From an uncultured Capnocytophaga sp. (lineage in GTDB: Bacteria; Bacteroidota; Bacteroidia; Flavobacteriales; Flavobacteriaceae), in the NCBI GenBank assembly GCA_905372595.1, contig CAJPPS010000112.1:1-5160 (forward strand): a stretch of 5,160 bases of DNA, given 5' to 3'. The notes below the pieces were generated by a model, which worked only from the letters and a program-made list of their open reading frames with translations, was not told the origin of the DNA and searched no databases. The translations under genes were made by a program, and so were the position numbers. Below are positions 1 to 5,160 of the stretch, one piece after another (the stretch's first letter is position 1; every line of letters starts with the position of its first letter).

Positions 1-11
1 CTATAAATATA

Positions 12-73
12 AAAAAACAATCTTGTATTTTTCATTTTATACCTTGTATAAATAATAAACAAGATTGTTTTTT
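12..73. repeat. 15-bp perfect inverted repeat with 32-nt loop inside the array
   Basis: Positions 12-26 (AAAAAACAATCTTGT) and 59-73 (ACAAGATTGTTTTTT) are perfect reverse complements. The arms are boxes 1 and 3 of the 21-bp array plus their left or right A/T flanks. As RNA from the plus strand this could fold into a low-GC hairpin ending in six U residues, so it might act as a weak terminator for a plus-strand gene left of the window. The pairing is also what two copies of a palindromic box would give by themselves, so a separate function is not required. Confidence 0.45.
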
Positions 74-173
74 CAATTTTCTATCTTGTAAATCAAATAA
101 TCAATCTTGTTTATGCATATAACAAGCTGTTAAATTTGAAAAACAAGCTATTATTTCATTTTTACAATATGAT
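17..173. repeat. Phased array of eight 10-bp imperfect palindromes, exact 21-bp period
   Basis: Eight boxes start at 17, 38, 59, 80, 101, 122, 143 and 164, each exactly 21 bp after the last. They read ACAATCTTGT, TATACCTTGT, ACAAGATTGT, TCTATCTTGT, TCAATCTTGT, ACAAGCTGTT, ACAAGCTATT and ACAATATGAT. The consensus ACAAgCTTGT is its own reverse complement. Column 4 (A), column 7 (T) and column 10 (T) are invariant; column 2 is C in 7 of 8; columns 3 and 6 agree in 6 of 8. The 11-bp spacers are A/T-rich and not conserved in sequence, so length and phase are kept while spacer sequence is not. Box 8 is the weakest and may be chance. The expected position of a box 0 runs off the left edge; its visible half (1-5, CTATA) is only a partial match. 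The layout suggests cooperative binding of a dimeric protein on one helix face, but the protein and the regulated function are unknown. Confidence 0.75.
131..138 (+). promoter_or_regulatory. Weak candidate plus-strand -7 element inside the array
   Basis: TAAATTTG matches the consensus TAnnTTTG. A TTG at 107-109 lies 21 nt upstream, within the range usual for the -33 element, and is part of array box 5. Transcription would start near 145 and run into the ppk1 terminator hairpin, producing a very short RNA or an antisense transcript to the ppk1 3' end. In such A+T-rich DNA a chance match is likely. Confidence 0.2.
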
Positions 174-215
174 AAAATAAAAAAGCATTGATTATTTTAC
201 AATATCAATGCTTTT
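174..215 (-). terminator. Rho-independent terminator downstream of ppk1
   Basis: A perfect 12-bp stem is formed by 181-192 (AAAAGCATTGAT) and 204-215 (ATCAATGCTTTT), with an 11-nt loop. Read on the minus strand, the stem is followed by a T-rich run (six T, one A, four T, from 184 down to 174), the classic U-tract. It lies about 53 nt past the ppk1 stop codon, so it should end the batC-batD-ppk1 transcript. On the plus strand the only T run is inside the stem, so termination in that direction would be weaker. Confidence 0.8.
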
Positions 216-267
216 CATATAGAATATTTATATAATATGGGAAATATTTATGTGTAAAAATTTTAAA

Positions 268-2316
268 CTAATTTTGTAATCTTTCTTTGTAATAAGTGAA
301 AATATTCTCTTGAGATGATTTTTTGTTTTTATCTTGAGTTCTATAAGAATTGCTTTGTGTAACATCGATAATACGAGCTTTCACGTGGTCATTCCAAGCT
401 GTATGAAAGTTATCCCAAAGTTGTTCTTTTATATCTTCTTGATAGATAGGGCAGGATACTTCTACTCTTCGATTAAGGTTACGTGACATCCAGTCTGCAG
501 AAGAAATATAATACAAAGGATTACCATCATTACCAAATATATATAATCGAGAATGTTCTAAGAAACGATCTACAATACTTATTACTTCTATATTTTCACT
601 TAATCCTTCTACTCCAGGGAGTAAGCAACATACTCCGCGAACAATCATTTGTATTTTTACGCCTGCCTGACTTGCTTGGTACAATTTACGAATCATTTCT
701 TCGTTTGTAAGACCATTCATTTTTAATTTCAGAAAAGCATTTTTTCCTTCCTTAGCTAGAGAAATCTCTTTATCAATAAGTCTTAAGAAGTTTCTTTTAG
801 TATAATGAGGAGAAACTAATAGATGTTTGTAATGGAATACTTGAAAAGGTGTATCGAAAAAATCAAAAACACGATTTACATCTGTTAAAATCTCTTGGTT
901 AGCTGTGAAAAGTGTATAATCAGTATATATTTTAGCTGAAGATTCATTGAAGTTTCCTGTACTTATGAATCCATATTGTTTCAATCTGTTATTTTCTTCT
1001 CTTTCTATGATTCCTATTTTACTATGGACTTTTAATCCTCTTATCCCGAAAATAATTCTTACCCCTTCAGCTTGGAGGAGTTCTGCATACTCTATATTAG
1101 CAGTTTCATCGAATCGAGCTTGAAGTTCTATCTGTGCGGTTACTTTTTTTCCGTTTTTTACGGCATTAATAAGAGAGTTAATCACTTGGGACTGCTTGGC
1201 TAATCGATAAATAGTAATTTTTATAGATTTTACTTTAGGATCAAGAGCTGCCTCACGTAGAAAACGGATAATATGAGAAAAGCTATGGTAAGGGGTATAT
1301 TGTAAATAGTCTTGCTTAGCAATCTGAGCTAAAATACTTCCTTCAAGATTAAAATTCTTGATAGGGCAGGGCGTAAAAGGGGTGTGTAAAAGGTTTTTAT
1401 GTCCGCAATCAGGAAAATTCATATAGTCCCTTCTGTTATGGTAGCGTCCTCCAGCGATAATACTGTCGGTGGGCTGAATTCCCATCTTTTCTTTTAGGAA
1501 TTGTAGCATCTTGGGGTCTATAAGTTTGTCATAAATGAATCGCACAGGTTCGGCAGCTTTTCTTCCTTCTACACTATTGGAAATCTTTTCTATAAAACTC
1601 TTACTGAGATCTGGATCTAAGTCTAATTCTGCATTACGAGTGATTTTAATCATATAAGCAGAAATTTCCTTGTAAGGAAATAGATAAAAATGGGTGGAAA
1701 AACAAAAACGAATGATGTCGTCCAAAAGAATAATGTAAGTACGTTCATTAATCGGCGGTAGAACTACAAATCTTTCGAGTGTTTTGGGAAGTTCTATCAG
1801 TGCATATTGTATTTTTTCCTTTTCAGAGGTATTTTCTAGCACGAGACGAACTGCCAAGTAAGCAACATCGTCTTTTAATGTAGGGAGAGCCTCCACTTCA
1901 TCTAAGAGAATTGTAAAAAGAAAAGGACTAATATTACGAACAAAGTAGTCTTTGAGATATTCCTTATGGTCGGGATGAATTTCGGTCTCGTTAATGATAT
2001 AAATATTCTCGTTTTTTAGTTCTTGACTGATTTTATCAAGAATCATAAGGCTTTTTTGCTGAAGAGCCACCACGCGAGTATTGATTTCCTCAAGGAGAGG
2101 ATTTTTTTCTACAGGAGATTTTGTATTTTTCCAATCGCGCTTAATAATTGCATAACGGACACGAAAGAATTCATCGAGATTATTCGAAAAAATTCCAACG
2201 AATCTTAATCTTTCAATCAAGGGAGTTCTTGGATCATTGGCTTCTTGCAATACACGTTCGTTGAAAGAAAGCCAACTAAGGTCTCTGTTCAATTGGGGTG
2301 TTTTTGAGGAAATCAT
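268..2316 (-). CDS. ppk1: Polyphosphate kinase 1
   Basis: PPK1 reversibly transfers the gamma-phosphate of ATP to a growing inorganic polyphosphate chain. The 682-residue product has the usual family length (E. coli about 688). The N-terminal domain shows RDLSWLSFNERVL and SNNLDEFF, with Asn46 matching the ATP-contacting Asn45 of E. coli. The C1 domain carries IYRLA (Arg371) and LQARFDE (Arg401), matching the metal/phosphate arginines 375 and 405, then GLKVHSK, whose His431 matches the autophosphorylated His435. Tyr464, Arg560 and His588 (in FLEHSR) keep exactly the spacing from that histidine seen for Tyr468, Arg564 and His592 in E. coli. All key residues are therefore present and the enzyme should be active. 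The reading frame stays open up to a TTG at 2343 inside batD, but I chose the first ATG (2316): it puts LSW 12 residues from the start, as in E. coli, and leaves a 10-nt gap after the batD stop. No clear Shine-Dalgarno is seen. The gene is probably co-transcribed with batD. Confidence 0.96.
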   Translation of the reverse strand: MISSKTPQLNRDLSWLSFNERVLQEANDPRTPLIERLRFVGIFSNNLDEFFRVRYAIIKRDWKNTKSPVEKNPLLEEINTRVVALQQKSLMILDKISQELKNENIYIINETEIHPDHKEYLKDYFVRNISPFLFTILLDEVEALPTLKDDVAYLAVRLVLENTSEKEKIQYALIELPKTLERFVVLPPINERTYIILLDDIIRFCFSTHFYLFPYKEISAYMIKITRNAELDLDPDLSKSFIEKISNSVEGRKAAEPVRFIYDKLIDPKMLQFLKEKMGIQPTDSIIAGGRYHNRRDYMNFPDCGHKNLLHTPFTPCPIKNFNLEGSILAQIAKQDYLQYTPYHSFSHIIRFLREAALDPKVKSIKITIYRLAKQSQVINSLINAVKNGKKVTAQIELQARFDETANIEYAELLQAEGVRIIFGIRGLKVHSKIGIIEREENNRLKQYGFISTGNFNESSAKIYTDYTLFTANQEILTDVNRVFDFFDTPFQVFHYKHLLVSPHYTKRNFLRLIDKEISLAKEGKNAFLKLKMNGLTNEEMIRKLYQASQAGVKIQMIVRGVCCLLPGVEGLSENIEVISIVDRFLEHSRLYIFGNDGNPLYYISSADWMSRNLNRRVEVSCPIYQEDIKEQLWDNFHTAWNDHVKARIIDVTQSNSYRTQDKNKKSSQENIFTYYKERLQN

Positions 2317-2326
2317 AGTATTATCT

Positions 2327-4168
2327 TTATAACTGTTTGTCAAGTAAAGAAATTGTCTCTACAGCTTGTTCGTAATCATTATTAATATCGGCTTGTGTAT
2401 AAGGAGCATACCGAGCCAATTCACAATTAGAGATTATCTTTAGGAAACTCTCTATTAAGGGATTCTCTACACCTTTGAGGGATAATAGTTCTTGTATTTT
2501 CTCCTTATTAAGTTCGGTAGTTTCAATATGTAGTTTTGCTTTTAGGTAAGTATGTAGTCCTTTTTCCAAAGATTCATAGAAAGCTTCTTTATCAGCAAGG
2601 TTTTTCTTAGCCACAGATAGATATTTCTTAGCTAATCGATTAGAACGTCGGATTCTATTCTCAGGGCTATTATCATTACGTTTTTCATAGAAATACCACG
2701 ATAAAATAACGATAGGAATGATTAGTAATGGAAGTAACCAGCATAGGAAGAAAGTTACCGATCCGAAGAAAGAACGGGAAGCTATAGAGGAGAGATCTGC
2801 ATCAAGTTTTAGTCCTTGGAAGTCCTGTGATTCTAAGGAAGGATTATCAGGTGTGTTTTCATTAGAATTAGCAGAATAGAGTTCTCCATTGATAACTTCT
2901 ATATTGAACTCTTCAGAGGTAAGAGTTTGATATTTTCCAGTATTAGGATTGAAAAAAGAGAAATGGATAGGTGTAATAGGGTATTTTCCTTTATACTGAG
3001 GGATGAGGGTGTAAGTATGAGTAATATCTCCAACAATACCGGAAGGAGTACTATTAAGGTGCTCTTTTTCGGTAGGAGCATAGGCTTCTAGGGCAGCAGG
3101 GAAGGAGAGCTTAGGAATATCAAAAAGCTTGAAATTACCTTTTCCAGCAATGACTACATCTCCTACAGAAGTTTCTCCAGCATTAAGCCTTTGTGTGGGG
3201 AACTGTACGGAAAGAGAAAAATCTCCTACAGCACCTGAAAAATCAGCAGGTTTTCCTTCTTCAGGTAAGGGAAGTACCTTGATTTTAGTAGAAACTGTTT
3301 CTAGAGTTCTGCTACGAGTAGTGTAGAATCGGTTTCCAAATCTGTCTATTTTATTAATAGGCAACTGTAGAATGAAAGATATGGATAGCGGGTCTATAGT
3401 TTGTTCTCCTGCCTGTTGAGGATATAATAATACTTGTTTTAGGGTGATACATCTATAGGGTTTATTATTATGTATTACCTCAGCCATTTGGAATTTACTA
3501 GATAGCTGTTGGTTCCAAAAATTCTGATAACGAGGGATTTCAATCTTTTCATATTCCCTAATTCCAAATTGAGGAGCTATATATAATTTGTAGGTAACAG
3601 AAATAGGCTCATTTACATAAACTTGCTTTTTGGATACTTCAGCAACGATGAAAAGTTGCTCTTTTGTAGGTTCAATAGCCTCTGTAGGTTGTTGTTCTTC
3701 AGGGCTAAAAGGATCCATCCCGAAGGGAAAACCACCAAAAGGAAAATTATTAAAAGGATTATTACTAGTGGGGGGAATCGTCTGTGCCTGATGAGGGTTA
3801 GATACAGCTTCTGTAACTTCTAACGAAAAAGGTTTGGTCTTATATTCTTTACCATTAATAATTATAGAAGCCGCTCCTATGGTTAATTTTCCTTTTTTCA
3901 AAGGACGAAGAGTATAAGTATAGGTTTTCGAGAAGCTTTTTACTCCATTAATCCAAGAATATGAATTGGATTCGATAGGTCCTGTTGCATCAAAATCCTT
4001 GAAAGAAGGAGGAATGAAGTTATCTCCATTTTCATTCATTATGAAGTTCACCTGAACGCGCTCATTCTCACCTAATGTTTTACGTGAAGGTTCTGCTGTG
4101 AAAGAGATATTCTGAGCAGAGAGTAAGCTTACTGAGAGAATGAATATGTAAAGTAAAAAATTCCGCAT
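2327..4168 (-). CDS. batD: BatD family protein (Bacteroides aerotolerance locus)
   Basis: This 613-residue protein has an N-terminal signal peptide (about residues 1-18, hydrophobic FLLYIFILSVSLLSA then QN). A long beta-rich extracytoplasmic region follows, with motifs typical of BatD: early SFTAEPSRKTLGENERVQV (about 22-40), a central DPLSISFILQLP (259-270), and VGDFSLS plus GKGNFKLFDIPKLSFP (about 314-357). A Pro/Phe/Gly-rich linker sits at 138-154. One strong membrane helix (about 468-494) is followed by a basic stretch and a C-terminal helical domain of about 115 residues, probably cytoplasmic. BatD is thought to work with the von Willebrand A-domain proteins BatA/BatB and the TPR protein BatC at the membrane. 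A role in oxygen tolerance has been proposed for the locus, but its biochemical mechanism is unresolved. The ATG at 4168 is chosen because it directly opens the signal peptide. batC lies 65 nt upstream and ppk1 10 nt downstream. Confidence 0.9.
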   Translation of the reverse strand: MRNFLLYIFILSVSLLSAQNISFTAEPSRKTLGENERVQVNFIMNENGDNFIPPSFKDFDATGPIESNSYSWINGVKSFSKTYTYTLRPLKKGKLTIGAASIIINGKEYKTKPFSLEVTEAVSNPHQAQTIPPTSNNPFNNFPFGGFPFGMDPFSPEEQQPTEAIEPTKEQLFIVAEVSKKQVYVNEPISVTYKLYIAPQFGIREYEKIEIPRYQNFWNQQLSSKFQMAEVIHNNKPYRCITLKQVLLYPQQAGEQTIDPLSISFILQLPINKIDRFGNRFYTTRSRTLETVSTKIKVLPLPEEGKPADFSGAVGDFSLSVQFPTQRLNAGETSVGDVVIAGKGNFKLFDIPKLSFPAALEAYAPTEKEHLNSTPSGIVGDITHTYTLIPQYKGKYPITPIHFSFFNPNTGKYQTLTSEEFNIEVINGELYSANSNENTPDNPSLESQDFQGLKLDADLSSIASRSFFGSVTFFLCWLLPLLIIPIVILSWYFYEKRNDNSPENRIRRSNRLAKKYLSVAKKNLADKEAFYESLEKGLHTYLKAKLHIETTELNKEKIQELLSLKGVENPLIESFLKIISNCELARYAPYTQADINNDYEQAVETISLLDKQL

Positions 4169-4233
4169 AAGAGTTGTGTATTATGGCTTGATATTTAAAA
4201 GGGTAATCTTACCAATCTTTTTTATTAGAACGA

Positions 4234-5103
4234 TTATTGGGCATTTATTTTTTCTTGTGTTTTCTTCTCTTCATTATCTATTGCATTGAGAATACGCTTA
4301 ATTTGTTCAGGAGTGAATTCTCCCTCTTGTGGTGTATTAGGCATATTATTTTCATCAGAGTTGTTGTTTTCTTTATTTTTGTTGTCATTATTAGGGTTAT
4401 TCTGGTTCTTATTGTCATCATCTTTAGGATTTGGATTCTTGTTTTGATCATTATCCTCTTTGTTTTTGTCTTTATTATCCTTGTTATCGGGATTTTTTTG
4501 GTTGTTTTTATCGTTTTCTTGTTGTTTTTTGTCTTGATTATCTTTAGAATCTTTATTGTTTTGATTGTCTTCTTTATTATTTTTTTGATTATTATTGTTT
4601 TTTTCATCATTTTTAGTGTCCTTCTTTAAAAGATCTTTAGCGACAGCAAGGTTATAGCGTGTTTCTTCATCAGTTGGATTATTTCGTAATGCTTCTTTAT
4701 AGAAAGATACAGCATTTGAATATTCTTTTTCTCTCATTGCAAGATTTCCTAAATTATGGAAAGCTTTATGCTTTTCTTCCTTACTAGCATTTTTATTGAT
4801 AGAAACCTCTTTATAATAGCTTTCAGCCTCTTTGTAGGCTTCTTGAGAGAAGAGAACATCTCCCATATTATACATTGCAATAGAATTTTTTTTATCTTTA
4901 GAAATAGATTTTCGATAATCCATTTCAGCATCAGGTATTTTTTTTTCTTTGTAGGCTTTGTAACCTTCATAAGCAAATAACTGAGATTGCTTTTCTGCTT
5001 TTTGAGCTTTCTTAAGTTCTTCCTTGGAAAATTCATTCTTTTTTCCTTGAGAGAAGGATAAAAAAGAAAGCAGTAGAGTTATGAAAAAATAGGAGCTCTT
5101 CAT
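4234..5103 (-). CDS. batC: BatC-type TPR protein with Asn/Lys/Asp-rich tail
   Basis: The 289-residue product starts with a signal peptide (hydrophobic YFFITLLLSFLSFS, about 5-18). No lipobox cysteine is visible, so export by signal peptidase I is likelier than lipidation. Three tetratricopeptide repeats follow at about 41-74, 75-108 and 113-146, with typical Tyr/Ala/Gly positions such as MYNMGDVLFSQEAYKEAESYYKE-like helices, so the protein is probably a scaffold for partners. Residues 161-253 are almost pure Asn, Lys, Asp, Glu, Gln, Ser and Pro and must be disordered. The C-terminal segment (263-286, with EQIKRILNAIDNEEKKTQEK) resembles the conserved end of BatC proteins. Together with batD directly downstream this supports the BatC call over a generic TPR protein. 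The frame extends six codons upstream to a TTG at 5121; the ATG at 5103 is preferred because it begins the signal peptide and leaves room for the promoter-like element upstream. Confidence 0.85.
   Translation of the reverse strand: MKSSYFFITLLLSFLSFSQGKKNEFSKEELKKAQKAEKQSQLFAYEGYKAYKEKKIPDAEMDYRKSISKDKKNSIAMYNMGDVLFSQEAYKEAESYYKEVSINKNASKEEKHKAFHNLGNLAMREKEYSNAVSFYKEALRNNPTDEETRYNLAVAKDLLKKDTKNDEKNNNNQKNNKEDNQNNKDSKDNQDKKQQENDKNNQKNPDNKDNKDKNKEDNDQNKNPNPKDDDNKNQNNPNNDNKNKENNNSDENNMPNTPQEGEFTPEQIKRILNAIDNEEKKTQEKINAQ
4345..4623 (-). repeat. Low-complexity Asn/Lys/Asp-coding tract within batC
   Basis: This segment encodes residues 161-253 of BatC. The coding strand is built almost only of AAT/AAC/AAA/GAT/GAA-type codons, with no hydrophobic residue in the translation. 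It is not an exact tandem repeat, but short blocks such as NKDNKDKNKED and NNPNNDNKNKENNN recur in degenerate form. Such tracts readily change length by slippage or recombination, so strains may differ here. The opposite strand is T-rich and gives a spurious hydrophobic reading frame. Confidence 0.7.
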
Positions 5104-5132
5104 TGTAAAAATAAATATCAAGTTTTATGGTA

Positions 5133-5140
5133 CAAAATTA
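5133..5140 (-). promoter_or_regulatory. Candidate Bacteroidota -7 promoter element upstream of batC
   Basis: On the minus strand the eight bases read TAATTTTG, an exact match to the Bacteroidota sigma-A -7 consensus TAnnTTTG. Transcription would begin around 5126-5128, giving a leader of roughly 25 nt before the batC ATG at 5103. The partner -33 element (TTTG/TTG) would lie at or beyond the right edge of the window and cannot be checked. If real, batC-batD-ppk1 can be transcribed independently of any batA/batB genes upstream. Confidence 0.4.
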
Positions 5141-5160
5141 CAATATAATTCTCATAGTTT

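Noticed and set aside
17..173. CRISPR array
   Set aside because: The repeated unit is only 10 bp, is degenerate between copies, and the 11-bp spacers are low-complexity A/T sequence. No cas gene is present.
2317..2343. TTG start for ppk1 at 2343, overlapping batD by 17 nt
   Set aside because: It would add nine residues without family similarity. The ATG at 2316 matches the E. coli N-terminal length and fits a normal intergenic gap.
3129..3326. 65-codon plus-strand open frame within batD
   Set aside because: It lies antisense to a conserved part of batD, has no recognisable domain and no promoter-like element that I can see.
4202..4213. Small hairpin between batC and batD (GGTAATCTTACC)
   Set aside because: Arms are only 5 bp with a 2-nt loop and the following minus-strand T run is four bases, too weak to call a terminator or attenuator.
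4237..4629. 130-codon hydrophobic open frame on the plus strand
   Set aside because: It is the antisense of the Asn/Lys/Asp tract of batC; its Ile/Val/Phe-rich translation is the expected complement of AAT/AAA/GAT codons.
5104..5121. TTG start for batC at 5121
   Set aside because: It adds six residues in front of a signal peptide that begins properly with Met-Lys at 5103, and would place the start codon only a few bases after the predicted transcription start.

Overview
The window looks like a piece of a Bacteroidota chromosome, most likely Flavobacteriia (Capnocytophaga-like would fit, but the genus cannot be fixed from this sequence). The evidence is strong A+T richness, genes that start on ATG without a clear Shine-Dalgarno sequence, a -7 promoter element of the Bacteroidota type (TAnnTTTG), and a Bat (aerotolerance) gene pair of the kind common in that phylum.

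All three genes are on the minus strand and read from right to left. From the right edge: a short 5' region with a promoter-like element (about 5104-5160); batC, a secreted or periplasmic TPR protein with a long Asn/Lys/Asp-rich tail (4234-5103); a 65-nt gap; batD, a large exported protein with one C-terminal membrane anchor (2327-4168); a 10-nt gap; and ppk1, polyphosphate kinase 1 (268-2316). A rho-independent terminator (174-215) closes the unit. batC and batD belong to the envelope-anchored Bat system; batA and batB would be expected beyond the right edge. ppk1 follows batD so closely that co-transcription is the simplest reading, which would tie polyphosphate synthesis to expression of an envelope-stress locus.

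The stretch left of the terminator (1-180) has no gene, yet it is the most remarkable part of the window. It contains eight short imperfect palindromes (consensus ACAAgCTTGT) spaced exactly 21 bp apart from 17 to 173. This equals two turns of B-DNA, so all boxes lie on one face of the helix. It looks like an array of protein-binding sites or iterons. I recognise no described system with this motif, and its target gene, if any, lies outside the window to the left, where the array may also continue.
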